A DNA stretch of 64,000 nucleotides from Burkholderia sp. MS389 (lineage in GTDB: Bacteria > Pseudomonadota > Gammaproteobacteria > Burkholderiales > Burkholderiaceae). The notes under the pieces are model-generated. The model saw only the letters and a program-made list of their open reading frames with translations, did no database searches and was not told where the DNA came from. The position numbers and the translations under genes are program-made. The stretch lies in contig NZ_CP045996.1 of NCBI RefSeq assembly GCF_016899425.1, forward strand, positions 1,116,001-1,180,000. Reading direction: 5' to 3'. This document shows, piece by piece, positions 40,451 through 49,253 of the stretch (position 1 is the first letter of the stretch; each line of letters begins with the position of its first letter).

Positions 40451-41791
40451 TTAGAAAGCGCGCATCGTCGCGTCGAACAATTCCTTTGCGACGGAAATCA
40501 CTTTCATGTTGGCCGAGTAAATCTGAAGGGCCTCGGAAATATTGACGGCTTCCTCGTCCATGCTGACCCCGGACAGCGACTGCCAAGCTTCTTCCGCTCG
40601 CTGGCGAACATTAACGGCAATTGCCAAGCTCGACTGGTTCTGCTCACTCTGTGTGCCGAGCTTCCCGACGAGCTGCACGTACGCGTCGCCCAACGACGCC
40701 TCGCCGAAACCCGGCAAATCGATACGTCGGGAGCGCAGGTCGATCAGCTTGAGAAGATTGTCGCTGTTGCCAGGGGTCTTGGGATCGCCCGAAAAGCCGA
40801 GTTCCTCGGGCTTCATCTCGTTAGCCGTCAGGTGGCCCGTTACCGGATTGAACGTGAACAGCGCCTTGCCCGGCGAACCTCCCATGCCGAAGCCTGCAGT
40901 GAGCTGGTCGTTGAAGCTGCCCGCGAGTTCGGCCGCCAGCGAGCGGAGCGCCTCCATCTGCGGCAGCAGCGTGTCCTTCGCAAAAGACGACAAGCCGCCC
41001 AGCTCACCGCCGACCTTGGCGCCGTCCACCGAATACTGCGTGCCGGCTAGTTCCAGCTTGAGTTCGAACGTGCCGGCGGATAATGTTTCCACCTTCATCT
41101 TTGCGACCTGACGGCCCGCAATGAGCGGCGTACCGCCCGCAAGACTCACGTCGACGGCGCCGTCGGGTTGACGAACGGTACGGATATCGACCAGCGCCGA
41201 CAACTGGTCGATGGCCTGGTCGCGCTGATCGATGAGCTCGGAGGGTGCGCCACCATTGGCTTCCGCATCGGCGACGAGCCGGTTCAACTCGGCGGCAGTT
41301 CGGGATAGACCGTTGATCTGCTCCACGGTGGCCGCGCTCTGTTGGCGCAGCGTATCGAGCTGGCCACGCATCATCTGCTGCACACTGTTGAAACTCTTCG
41401 CCATGCCACCGGCAGCCAGCAGCACCTGCTGCCGCAGCGCGGAGTTGGCCACATCGGCGCTGGCCGCATCCAGCGCACCAAAAAACTTGCCCATCGAGAC
41501 TTTGATGCTGCCGTCCTTGAGCCCCATCACTTCCTCGAGCTGACGGAAGTACGATTCCGCCGCCCGATGCTCGCCAACCGATCCGTGGGACGCCCACTTC
41601 TGCTGCGTATTGGTGTGATCGCCGAAACGGATCACCGAACTCGCATCGACACCGCCACTCACGCGCGAGGTTCGCAGCACACCCTGGCGCGTGTAGCCGA
41701 CGGTCTGCTGGTTTGCCGTGTTGCGTGCCGACCTATCCATCGCTGCTCGCGCCCCGAGCGCGCCTGACAAACCAATTTGGGTAATGTTCAT
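40451..41791 (-). CDS. flgK: Flagellar hook-associated protein FlgK (lateral set)
   Basis: 446 residues, short for FlgK (usually 540 or more), as in other lateral systems. N-terminus MNITQIGLSGALGARAAMDRSARNTANQQTVGYTRQGV carries the ANxxT-x-GY-x-R axial signature. C-terminus EEAVNISEALQIYSANMKVISVAKELFDATM matches the EEAxNL...AYxAxAKV...LFD-like end. ATG 41791 was chosen because the conserved N-terminus begins there; upstream residues of the open frame are not family-like. It forms the hook-filament junction with FlgL. Confidence 0.95.
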   Translation of the reverse strand: MNITQIGLSGALGARAAMDRSARNTANQQTVGYTRQGVLRTSRVSGGVDASSVIRFGDHTNTQQKWASHGSVGEHRAAESYFRQLEEVMGLKDGSIKVSMGKFFGALDAASADVANSALRQQVLLAAGGMAKSFNSVQQMMRGQLDTLRQQSAATVEQINGLSRTAAELNRLVADAEANGGAPSELIDQRDQAIDQLSALVDIRTVRQPDGAVDVSLAGGTPLIAGRQVAKMKVETLSAGTFELKLELAGTQYSVDGAKVGGELGGLSSFAKDTLLPQMEALRSLAAELAGSFNDQLTAGFGMGGSPGKALFTFNPVTGHLTANEMKPEELGFSGDPKTPGNSDNLLKLIDLRSRRIDLPGFGEASLGDAYVQLVGKLGTQSEQNQSSLAIAVNVRQRAEEAWQSLSGVSMDEEAVNISEALQIYSANMKVISVAKELFDATMRAF

Positions 41792-41837
41792 AGTGAGGTT
41801 CAAGTGCAAAAAATGTGGCGGTGAACGTGTCAATGCG

Positions 41838-42170
41838 TCAGTCTTTCGACGGCGTCGCGTCAGGCGGCAGCATCTGCGCAACCAGCGTGTCCGCGATGCC
41901 AAAGCCACGTTGCTTCGCGATAGCATCGGCCACCGCCCGGTTCGCGTAGTCAAGCATCGCTTCGCTGGAACGGTCGGCAAAGCCATCGTCTCCCTTGAGC
42001 TGGTCGGTCGCCTTCTTCATTTCGCTCAACATCTGTGCGATGAAAAGGCCTTCGAATTTCACGGCCGCATCTTCCACGCGCGCGCGGTAAGCTGGATCCG
42101 ACGCCTTGACGGCCGCGGTCTCAATCGCAGCGTACTGTGCGTGTGGCTGGTATCTGGGTTCAAGCGTCAT
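41838..42170 (-). CDS. flgJ: FlgJ rod-assembly domain, stand-alone (lateral set)
   Basis: 110 residues with only the rod-binding half of FlgJ: ARVEDAAVKFEGLFIAQMLSEMKKATDQ (family AA-x-FE-x-LF/M...MLxxMR) and GFADRSSEAMLDYANRAVADAIAKQRGFGIADTLVAQM. The muramidase half found in enteric FlgJ is not attached. A separate peptidoglycan hydrolase gene in the same cluster (49254) probably supplies it. It lies 14 bases after flgI and 46 before flgK, in the same operon. Confidence 0.92.
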   Translation of the reverse strand: MTLEPRYQPHAQYAAIETAAVKASDPAYRARVEDAAVKFEGLFIAQMLSEMKKATDQLKGDDGFADRSSEAMLDYANRAVADAIAKQRGFGIADTLVAQMLPPDATPSKD

Positions 42171-42184
42171 AATCGAATTCCTCG

Positions 42185-43309
42185 TCAGATCACCACCAGG
42201 TCCCCCGTCAGCGCACCGGCTTCGGAAAGGGCTTGCAGGATCGCCATCAGGTCATCCGGCGTGGCACCGGTGCGGGTGATCGTGTCGACGATCGCTTGCA
42301 GGCTAGCGCCCGATGTCCACTGAAACGCATTGCCGCCCGCCTGCGTCACCCCGATCTCACTCACGGGCGCCGTCACGGTGCTGCCGTTGGCGAATGCATT
42401 CGGCTGGCTGACCATCGTGCCTTCGGCGATCGTCACCTTCAGCGAGCCGTGCGAGACGACCGCCGGTTTGACCGTCACCCCCTGACTGATAACGACCGTA
42501 CCGGTGCGCGAGTTAAAGACAACGCGCGGCGCCTCTGCGCCCTTGCTCACCTTCAGCGCGTTCAGGCGGGCAACGAACGCCACACGCTGGCTCGCCACCT
42601 GGGGGGCAACCACATCCACCGAGGTAGCGTCCACCGTGCTGGCGACTTCGCTGCCGAGAGCGTTGTTGATAACGTCCGCGATACTGGAGGCGGTCTGGAA
42701 ATCCGGACGTTTGAGGTTCAAGCGTACGGTCGGCGTATCGGCGAAGTCGGTGGCAATCTCCCGCTCGATCGTTGCACCCTTGGGAATCCGGCCCGTGGTG
42801 GGCGTATTGATCGTGACGCTGGTGCCGCTGCGTCCTTGCACATTCAGACCTGGAATCACCAGGTTGCCCTGCGCCAGCGCATAGACGTCGCCGTCCGCCG
42901 CACGCAAGGGGGTCATCAGCAGTGTTCCGCCGCGCAGGCTCTTCGCATCACCGAGCGACGAAACAGTCACGTCCACTTTCTGGCCGCGGCGATAGCCCGG
43001 CGGGAAAGTCGCGCTCACTATCACCGCGGCCGCGTTGCGCGAACGCAAGTTGGAATTTTCCGGCAGTCGCGTGCCGAATTGCTTGAGCATATTCGTCAGC
43101 GATTGGGTGGTGTACTTGGCTTGCGTGCCGTCACCCGATCCGGCCAAGCCAACCACGATGCCGTAGCCGACGAGCGCATTCTCACGCACGCCCTCTACGT
43201 CGACCAGGCTACCGACGGTCTGAGCGTGCGCTTCAATTGCGCTGCTTAGCGCGATGCCGATTACGATAGCCAGGGCGGCGACACGGGTTGTGAGTCGGGT
43301 TGGTTTCAT
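42185..43309 (-). CDS. flgI: Flagellar P-ring protein FlgI (lateral set)
   Basis: 374 residues, normal length. Signal peptide MKPTRLTTRVAALAIVIGIALSSAIEAHA, then GSLVDVEGVRENALVGYGIVVGLAGSGD, the invariant FlgI start, and PPGYRRGQKVDVTVSSLGDAKSLRGGTLLMTPL. It builds the periplasmic P ring around the rod. Ends ALTGDLVVI. It is located between flgH and flgJ as in standard flg operons. Confidence 0.97.
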   Translation of the reverse strand: MKPTRLTTRVAALAIVIGIALSSAIEAHAQTVGSLVDVEGVRENALVGYGIVVGLAGSGDGTQAKYTTQSLTNMLKQFGTRLPENSNLRSRNAAAVIVSATFPPGYRRGQKVDVTVSSLGDAKSLRGGTLLMTPLRAADGDVYALAQGNLVIPGLNVQGRSGTSVTINTPTTGRIPKGATIEREIATDFADTPTVRLNLKRPDFQTASSIADVINNALGSEVASTVDATSVDVVAPQVASQRVAFVARLNALKVSKGAEAPRVVFNSRTGTVVISQGVTVKPAVVSHGSLKVTIAEGTMVSQPNAFANGSTVTAPVSEIGVTQAGGNAFQWTSGASLQAIVDTITRTGATPDDLMAILQALSEAGALTGDLVVI

Positions 43310-43365
43310 CGCTTCATCCTGCGGTCGATTGGGCGTCGACCTGGTTCAATCCGTTCGTCGTCAAC

Positions 43366-44031
43366 TCAGAACGGCATCCATGGGCTGTTGAAGAATCGGG
43401 TCAACAAGCCGGGCTGGTTTGCGTCCGCCAGCGACCCGCGGCCCGCGTAGGTAATACGCGCATTCGCCACACGTTGAGACGACACACGATTGTTCGAATC
43501 GATATCGGCAGCACGCACGTAACCCGCCAAACGCACGTTCTCTTCGCCCTGGTTGAGCACGAGGCGCTTCTCGCCCCGCACTTGCAGCAGGCCGTTGGGC
43601 ATCACGCGCAGCACCACCACCGTCACCGAGCCGCGCAATGTGTTTTGCTGCGAGCTGGAACCCGCACCGTTGAACCCGCTCTTCGCGCCGAGTTCGGCCT
43701 CGACTGGCAGCGCCTTGCCGAACAGTGACGGCTTCTTGGCGCTGAGACTGCTGTCCTTGCCGACCTGCGTGCCGCTTTTCTTGCTCGCCTGGGTCGACTC
43801 TTCGAGATCCACCGTCAACACGTCGCCGGCGCGGAAAGCGCGCACGTCCGACGTGAGCGACCACGCCTGATCGGGAACCAGCACGCCGCCCGCCGTGCCC
43901 CGACGGATATCGAAAACGGTATCGGGCATGTTGTCGTCGAAGTCCGGCAGCGAACGATCGAACGGCCCGGTCGCACAACCGCCCAGTAAGGCCAGCGCAC
44001 CGCCCATGGCAACGAAGCGGGTGACCGTCAT
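43366..44031 (-). CDS. flgH: Flagellar L-ring lipoprotein FlgH (lateral set)
   Basis: 221 residues. Lipobox LALLGGC (Cys19) gives an outer-membrane lipoprotein. Conserved AFRAGDVLTVDLEESTQASKKSGT and RVSSQRVANARITYAGRGSLADANQPGLLTRFFNSPW, the typical FlgH C-terminus. It forms the L ring. Its ATG shares a base with the flgG stop (TGATG at 44031), so expression is coupled. Confidence 0.97.
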   Translation of the reverse strand: MTVTRFVAMGGALALLGGCATGPFDRSLPDFDDNMPDTVFDIRRGTAGGVLVPDQAWSLTSDVRAFRAGDVLTVDLEESTQASKKSGTQVGKDSSLSAKKPSLFGKALPVEAELGAKSGFNGAGSSSQQNTLRGSVTVVVLRVMPNGLLQVRGEKRLVLNQGEENVRLAGYVRAADIDSNNRVSSQRVANARITYAGRGSLADANQPGLLTRFFNSPWMPF

Positions 44032-44816
44032 CAGCGCGCAGCCTGCGACAGGTACTGCATCATGTTGTCGGCAGCCGACAGCACCTTGGTGTTCATCTCG
44101 TAGGTGCGTTGGGCAGCGATCATCTCGACCATTTCTTCCACGGCCAATACGTTGGAACCCTCGAGCGCACCTTGCTTGATCGTTCCGATGCCGTTCTGAC
44201 CGGGCTCACTTTCGGTGGGCGCGCCGCTGGCAACGGTTTCCGCATACAGGTTGCCACCCAATGCGAGCAGGCCAGCCGGATTCACGAATTGAGCAAGCTG
44301 AAGTTGACCGACTTCGGCCAGCGTCTTGCCAGCGCCCGTCGAAACCGACACCATCCCGTTCTCGCTGATGGTGATACCCACCGCCTCAGGTGGAATGTCG
44401 ATACCCGGCACGAGCGGCAGGCCCTGTGCATTGGTCAGACGGCCCTGGTCGTTCAGGCGTAACTGGCCGGCGCGCGTGTAGCCCACTTCGCCGTTCGGCA
44501 TTTCCACCTGCAAAAAGCCATTGCCGACAATAGCCACGTCCAGCGGCTGGCCGGTCTCCTGGAGCGCGCCAGTGGTGAACACCTTTTGCGTGCCGGCAAT
44601 CCGCGTGCCGTTGCCGAGTTGCACACCCGGCCCCGTTGCGTTGTCCGATACCTGGGCGCCGGGCTGACGCTCCGCACGGTAGAACATGTCTTCGAAAACG
44701 GCACGATCGCGTTTGAAGCCGACCGTGTTGACGTTCGCAAGGTTGTTGGCAATCGCCTGCAGCTTCGCGTCCTGGGCCTGGATGCCCGTCTTGCTGATCC
44801 ACATTGCGTGATTCAT
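44031..44816 (-). CDS. flgG: Distal rod protein FlgG (lateral set)
   Basis: 261 residues, family length. N-terminus MNHAMWISKTGIQAQDAKLQAIANNLANVNTVGFKRDRAVFEDMFY (NNLANVNTxGFK is the rod/hook signature) and C-terminus ALEGSNVLAVEEMVEMIAAQRTYEMNTKVLSAADNMMQYLSQ. It forms the outer drive-shaft segment. It is the most conserved axial protein here, and gene order flgF-flgG-flgH is standard. Confidence 0.97.
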   Translation of the reverse strand: MNHAMWISKTGIQAQDAKLQAIANNLANVNTVGFKRDRAVFEDMFYRAERQPGAQVSDNATGPGVQLGNGTRIAGTQKVFTTGALQETGQPLDVAIVGNGFLQVEMPNGEVGYTRAGQLRLNDQGRLTNAQGLPLVPGIDIPPEAVGITISENGMVSVSTGAGKTLAEVGQLQLAQFVNPAGLLALGGNLYAETVASGAPTESEPGQNGIGTIKQGALEGSNVLAVEEMVEMIAAQRTYEMNTKVLSAADNMMQYLSQAAR

Positions 44817-44867
44817 CGTTGCCCTTCAGTGTTGGTTGATTCGTTTGGCACCGGTCCACCCGACCGC

Positions 44868-45593
44868 TTACCCGCGGATGAGCCGGTTGCCGGCATCGGC
44901 CATTTCATCGGCCACCTTGTATAGCTTCATCTGCATCTCGAATGAGCGCGTGAGCGACATCGTTTGCATCATTTCCTCGACGGCCGACACGTTGCTGGCT
45001 TCCAAATGGCCGCCCTTGACGGTCACGCTGTCGTCGGCCGCATAGTCGGTACCGGTGCGCGAAACGATGAGGCCCTGTGCGTTCTTCACCAAGTCGGTCG
45101 GCTCCGGGTTCACCAGCAGCAGGCGACCCGCGTCCTGCACCTCCTTCTCGCCCGCCGTCACGACGGAAATCGTGCCGTCCGCGCCGATCGTCAACGCGTC
45201 GTGCTCGGGCAGTACGATCGGACCGCCTTCCCCCAATACGGCATTGCCGTTCAGGGTAAGTGCGCCATCGCCGTCGAGCGTGAGCGCGCCGGCTCGCGTG
45301 TACGCCACGCCCTGAGCAGTCTCCACCGCAAGATAGCCGGGTCCGTCGATGGCCACGTCGAGCGTGCGACCCGTTTCGCTGATCTTGCCGGGCTCGTGAT
45401 TCACATGCGTCGACGTGAGCGTTGCGTGGTAACGCGAGTCGTAGCCATAACCCCGAGCTGCCTGACTCGTCACACTGGCCAAATCGGCGCGAAAGCCGCT
45501 GGTATGCGCGTTGGCAAGGTTGTTGGCTCGCACGTTGAGCGCGCGCAGCGAATGCTCGGCGCCGGTCATGGCCGTGTACAGGAAATTGTCCAT
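44868..45593 (-). CDS. flgF: Proximal rod protein FlgF (lateral set)
   Basis: 241 residues. MDNFLYTAMTGAEHSLRALNVRANNLANAHTSGFRADLASV is the FlgF-type start (YxAMxGA). The C-terminus HLEASNVSAVEEMMQTMSLTRSFEMQMKLYKVADEMADAGNRLIR is conserved. It lies 4 bases after flgE and 51 before flgG, in one operon. Confidence 0.96.
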   Translation of the reverse strand: MDNFLYTAMTGAEHSLRALNVRANNLANAHTSGFRADLASVTSQAARGYGYDSRYHATLTSTHVNHEPGKISETGRTLDVAIDGPGYLAVETAQGVAYTRAGALTLDGDGALTLNGNAVLGEGGPIVLPEHDALTIGADGTISVVTAGEKEVQDAGRLLLVNPEPTDLVKNAQGLIVSRTGTDYAADDSVTVKGGHLEASNVSAVEEMMQTMSLTRSFEMQMKLYKVADEMADAGNRLIRG

Positions 45594-45597
45594 CGCG

Positions 45598-46767
45598 TTA
45601 CAGCGCCTGCATCAACGCGCGCATCATTTCGTTTTCGGTCGACAGCACCTTCGAGTTGGCCTGGTAGTTCTGCTGCGCGCCCATCAGGCTCACGAGCTCC
45701 GCGGTCATGTCTACGTTCGACTGCTCGACCGCGCGCACGGCGAGCTTGCCGGCCATGCCGGTACCAGGCTTGCCGACCAGCGGTTCACCGGTAGCAGAAC
45801 TGGCCTGCCAGCCGGACCCCTCCACCGGCACCAAGCCGTTTTCGTTCTGGAACGTCGCGATCGCCAATTGGCCGGCCGACAGCTTCTTGCCGTTGCTGTA
45901 CTGCACCTCGATCGAGCCGTCCTCGGCCAGCGACACGCCGGTCACGGTGCCTGCCTTGTAGCCGTCCACACGATTCTTGTCGGTCGTCTGTTTGCCGCCA
46001 AACATCGTCGTGCCGGCGTAGCCGATTGCAATCGACATCGGTGCGGCGTCGGTCGGCGTGCCGAGGTCAAGTTGAACGGTGGCGGTCGGCGTTACCAGCT
46101 TGCCCGTGTTGTCGAAGCTCAGCTCCACGGGGTTGCCGACATTCTGACCGTCCATCGCGTAATAGACTTGCATCTTGTTGCCCGCATCCTTCACGAAATA
46201 CTGGGTGACGGTGTGCTCGCGACCGAGAGAATCCGTCACAGTGGCGGCCGAGATGCCGTTGTACGACTTCGGATCGTCCTTGTCGAATGGCGAAACCGTG
46301 GGCGTGGTCCAGTCGGCAGACATATTGCCGACGTATTCCAGCGAACTGCTCGCCTGTGCGGGAATCGCGCCCGTAGGAATCGTCAGGCTGCCCAGTGCCC
46401 CGTCCGCGCCATACCCCTGCACGATGCGGCTCATGAAATCGATCACGTTGCCGTTCTTGTCGATGTTGAACACACCGGCGCGCGAATACACCATCGAGCC
46501 GTCGGTGTCGCGAGAGATGAAGAATCCCTTGCCCGCGATCGCGGCGTCCAGGCCGCGCCCCGTCGCGGAGAAATTTCCGGCGACGTCCATCGACTGCGAG
46601 GTCGAACCGATCGATACTCCCGACGGCATCGCATTGATGTAACTCGACGCGAAGTTGGCGCGGCCCGATTTAAAGCCGAGCGTGCCACTGTTGGCGATGT
46701 TGTTGCTGATCTGGTTGAGCTGCCCGTTGATAGCGTTGATGCCGGCGAGCGCGATGTTGAAACTCAT
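45598..46767 (-). CDS. flgE: Flagellar hook protein FlgE (lateral set)
   Basis: 389 residues, in the usual range. MSFNIALAGINAINGQLNQISNNIANSGTLGFKSGRANF gives the axial signature, and the middle is the hook-type domain (SAATVTDSLGREHTVTQYFVKDAGNKMQVYYAMDG). The end NVDMTAELVSLMGAQQNYQANSKVLSTENEMMRALMQAL is typical. It polymerises into the hook on the FlgD cap. The start overlaps the flgD stop as ATGA (46764-46767). Confidence 0.97.
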   Translation of the reverse strand: MSFNIALAGINAINGQLNQISNNIANSGTLGFKSGRANFASSYINAMPSGVSIGSTSQSMDVAGNFSATGRGLDAAIAGKGFFISRDTDGSMVYSRAGVFNIDKNGNVIDFMSRIVQGYGADGALGSLTIPTGAIPAQASSSLEYVGNMSADWTTPTVSPFDKDDPKSYNGISAATVTDSLGREHTVTQYFVKDAGNKMQVYYAMDGQNVGNPVELSFDNTGKLVTPTATVQLDLGTPTDAAPMSIAIGYAGTTMFGGKQTTDKNRVDGYKAGTVTGVSLAEDGSIEVQYSNGKKLSAGQLAIATFQNENGLVPVEGSGWQASSATGEPLVGKPGTGMAGKLAVRAVEQSNVDMTAELVSLMGAQQNYQANSKVLSTENEMMRALMQAL

Positions 46768-47489
46768 GACTGGAACCTCTTTGAAATGGGGAGACTCTGG
46801 GGAGACGCGGTTTCCGAATACGTACGCTGCTGGTTTGATCGGCCGAGAAAGCGAGTGATATCAGCGGCCGCCGCATCACCAATGCCCGCGATCGTCAAGA
46901 TCACGCGACCGTCCGTTCCGAGACGCACGCTTTGCAGATTGCCATCGAGCTCGACGGGGGGCTTCTCGCCGGAGTCGGCAACCACACGGAGCGTGTAATT
47001 GCCCGGCGGCAGACCGTGCTCTGCGGGGTCGATGTTGAAGTCGACGTCGCCCGCCTGTTTTGCGCCGAGCGAGACCTTGTACTCGGTGCCGCCCCCATCG
47101 GTCAGGATCACGCCGACCTCCGACGCCGACGATTCGAGCTTGAAGCCCCCTTTGACCCCCGCATCGCCCAACTCGACCTTTTCCGATCGCACGCGCACTT
47201 GTGATCCGACTTGTGACCCGAGCGTCACGACCAGCATGCTTTCCTGCGTCCTGGCGGTGGCGGCGCTAAGGTTGGCAAGCGTCCGCATGGCTTCCACCTG
47301 GCTCATCTGCGCGAACTGCGTCACGAACTGGTTGGCTTCCATCGGCGCCAACGGATCTTGATTCTTGACCTGCGCGACCAACAGCCGGGTGAACATGGCA
47401 GACACATCGCCTTCGCCATTGCCTGCTGTCGGCGTGGCGACCGAGCCACCTGTGCCAGTGACGTTATTGACATTGTTCTGGATGTCCAC
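46764..47489 (-). CDS. flgD: Hook-capping protein FlgD (lateral set)
   Basis: 241 residues. MFTRLLVAQVKNQDPLAPMEANQFVTQFAQMSQVEAM is the diagnostic FlgD block (LLxxQLxxQDPxxPxxxxxFxxQxAQxSxVE). A beta-rich C-terminal part follows (VNLDIDPAEHGLPPGNYTLRV-like, Fn3/Tudor region). It caps the growing hook. It lies 5 bases after flgC and overlaps flgE by 4. Confidence 0.96.
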   Translation of the reverse strand: MDIQNNVNNVTGTGGSVATPTAGNGEGDVSAMFTRLLVAQVKNQDPLAPMEANQFVTQFAQMSQVEAMRTLANLSAATARTQESMLVVTLGSQVGSQVRVRSEKVELGDAGVKGGFKLESSASEVGVILTDGGGTEYKVSLGAKQAGDVDFNIDPAEHGLPPGNYTLRVVADSGEKPPVELDGNLQSVRLGTDGRVILTIAGIGDAAAADITRFLGRSNQQRTYSETASPQSLPISKRFQS

Positions 47490-47494
47490 CGTGT

Positions 47495-47893
47495 TCAGCC
47501 CTCACCCATGCGCAGCAGGTCCTGCTGCATTCCCTTGATGCGCGTGAGCACCTCGACGTTGGTGGAAAAAGCGCGCGATGCGGCCATCATGTCGGCCATT
47601 TCTTCGACGGCGCTGACGTTCGAGTAAAACACCATGCCGTTATCATCTGCCAGCGGATGGCCCGGCTCATGTCGAGCAGCGAGCGCATCGTCGGTGGCAA
47701 TCACGTCCAGCACCTGCACGCGCGCACCACCGTTCTGGAACACCGATGCGAATACCGGTTTGCGCGCGCGGTACGCGGTTTCCTCGGTGCCGGACGTACC
47801 TGCATTGGCAAGGTTGCTGGCAATGGTGTTGAGTCGCACGGCTTGTGCGGACAACGCCGAACCCGCGATCTGCGAAATGTCCTTGAAGCTCAT
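47495..47893 (-). CDS. flgC: Proximal rod protein FlgC (lateral set)
   Basis: 132 residues. MSFKDISQIAGSALSAQAVRLNTIASNLANAGTSGTEETAYRARKPVF has the FlgC start and signature; the C-terminus NVSAVEEMADMMAASRAFSTNVEVLTRIKGMQQDLLRMGEG is conserved. Its ATG shares its A with the flgB stop (TGATG). It forms the rod with FlgB, FlgF and FlgG. Confidence 0.97.
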   Translation of the reverse strand: MSFKDISQIAGSALSAQAVRLNTIASNLANAGTSGTEETAYRARKPVFASVFQNGGARVQVLDVIATDDALAARHEPGHPLADDNGMVFYSNVSAVEEMADMMAASRAFSTNVEVLTRIKGMQQDLLRMGEG

Positions 47894-48261
47894 CAGATGT
47901 TCCCCGTGATGGCGGATTTCAGCCCCTTGATTTTCATGTTGACGAATGTCAGGCTGGCCTGGAAATCCGCCGCGTTTTGCGAAAACGCCGCCTGCTCGAC
48001 ACCGAGTTCGACGGTGTTGCCATCTTGCGAGGGACTGCTGGGCACGCGGTACATCGGTTCATCGCCACCGAATCGCAGCGCGGCATCGAAGGCATCGTTG
48101 GCGAGCACATAGCCGAGGCTCGCACGGAAGTCCAGATCGCGCGCCTGGTAGCCCGGCGTCGATTCGTTGGCCAAGTTCGATGCAAGGAGCTTGGTGCGCT
48201 CGGCACGCACTTTGAGTGCGGCCGCATGTACGCCAAGTGCTTGTTCGAGATTCAATCCCAT
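47893..48261 (-). CDS. flgB: Proximal rod protein FlgB (lateral set), first gene of the flg operon
   Basis: 122 residues. MGLNLEQALGVHAAALKVRAERTKLLASNLANESTPGYQARDLDF shows the SNLANxxTPGYxARDxDF signature. It begins an unbroken series flgB-flgL on the - strand. Upstream, the 196-base divergent region to flgA contains the flgA promoter; I could not place a sigma-28 or sigma-54 site for flgB with confidence. Confidence 0.97.
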   Translation of the reverse strand: MGLNLEQALGVHAAALKVRAERTKLLASNLANESTPGYQARDLDFRASLGYVLANDAFDAALRFGGDEPMYRVPSSPSQDGNTVELGVEQAAFSQNAADFQASLTFVNMKIKGLKSAITGNI

Positions 48262-48396
48262 AGTGGCGGCTTGCCTCCGGAAAGTGCCGCGCGGTTGTTA
48301 CCGGGCAGCGGTTGAGTCATAGACCGGGTGGAGGTTACGGGCTGGCGAACGTGGCCGCGAAGAGGTTTTACAGAACTTGAACACGGCGCTCGAGCG

Positions 48397-48425
48397 TTCG
48401 CTACAGCCGCGCGGCGCCCTATAAT
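48397..48425 (+). promoter_or_regulatory. Sigma-70-like promoter of flgA
   Basis: A perfect TATAAT (48420-48425) lies 17 bases after TTCGCT (48397-48402, weak -35) and 32 bases before the flgA ATG. The weak -35 suggests an activator. It lies in the flgA-flgB divergent region. Confidence 0.6.
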
Positions 48426-48457
48426 CGAGCAACATTCAGTTCAAGAAAAAGGATGCG

Positions 48458-49216
48458 ATGGCTCCGACACACTCCCGCAAGCAACCGCACGAGCATGTGG
48501 TGCTGGCAGCAGTAATCGCAGCGTTGGCGATGCCGCTTGCAGCCTTTGCGCAGGCGCCCGCACCCGCCACGGCGCATCCAGGCGATCCGGCCATCCCACA
48601 GGTCGAGAAAGCGGCTCAGACCTGGCTTGCGCGCTATGTTGCCGATCGCGCGCTGGCCAAACCGGATGCTTCAGTCGCGGTGTCGGCCTCGCGCCGGCCT
48701 GCCCCGACGTGCAGCAAGCCCTACGAAATCGCCGCGACTGACACCAAGACGCTGACCCGCATGCGTTTTTCAGTGCGCTGCAACGGGGAACCGCGCGCCA
48801 CGACATATCTGGTGAAGGCTCACATCGACACGCCAGTGCTGGTAGCGGCAACCGCGTTGCGCTCCGGCCACACGCTCAACGAAGCGGATTTCAAGCAGGA
48901 TGTCCGCGACTTTGCGCTCACCCCCGATGCGCTGACCGATCCCGCCCTCGCTGTTGGGCGCATGCTCCGCCGCACGGTAAAGGCCGGCCAGGTGATCCAA
49001 GCCCGGCTACTCGACCGCGCGGAAGCCATCCGCCGCGGCCAGGCGGTCCAAATAGAGGCGAATACCGGGCCGATACGCGTGTCCGTGCCAGGCACGGCCA
49101 TGCAGAATGGCGCGATCGACGAGGTTATCCGCGTGAAAAACGCGAGTACTGGCAAAGTGATCTTCGCGCGGGTGACCGGTGCCGACACCGTCGAGCCGGT
49201 TGGCGTTACGAAGTAG
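48458..49216 (+). CDS. flgA: P-ring assembly chaperone FlgA (lateral set)
   Basis: 252 residues, the only + strand flagellar gene here. Signal peptide with hydrophobic core HVVLAAVIAALAMPLAAFA; C-terminal SAF-type domain (VLVAATALRSGHTLNEADFKQDVRDFALTPDALTDPALAVGRMLRRTVKAGQVIQARLL, then VQIEANTGPIRVSVPGTAMQNGAIDEVIRVKNASTGKVIFARVTG). It chaperones FlgI into the P ring. AAAGGA lies 6 bases before the ATG. Transcribed away from flgB, as in many flg loci. Confidence 0.96.
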   Translation: MAPTHSRKQPHEHVVLAAVIAALAMPLAAFAQAPAPATAHPGDPAIPQVEKAAQTWLARYVADRALAKPDASVAVSASRRPAPTCSKPYEIAATDTKTLTRMRFSVRCNGEPRATTYLVKAHIDTPVLVAATALRSGHTLNEADFKQDVRDFALTPDALTDPALAVGRMLRRTVKAGQVIQARLLDRAEAIRRGQAVQIEANTGPIRVSVPGTAMQNGAIDEVIRVKNASTGKVIFARVTGADTVEPVGVTK

Positions 49217-49223
49217 AGGTAAA

Positions 49224-49245
49224 GCGGCCGCCGGCACCGGGCCGC
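49224..49245. terminator. Hairpin between convergent flgA and muramidase genes
   Basis: GCGGCC and GGCCGC arms around a 10-base loop fill the 37-base space between the two stop codons. There is no T-run on either side, so it may be a weak bidirectional terminator. Confidence 0.4.
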
Positions 49246-49253
49246 GACGAACG

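Noticed and set aside
42233..43249. + strand ORF of 338 codons opposite flgI
   Set aside because: Shadow of a well-conserved gene; Arg/His-rich with no features.
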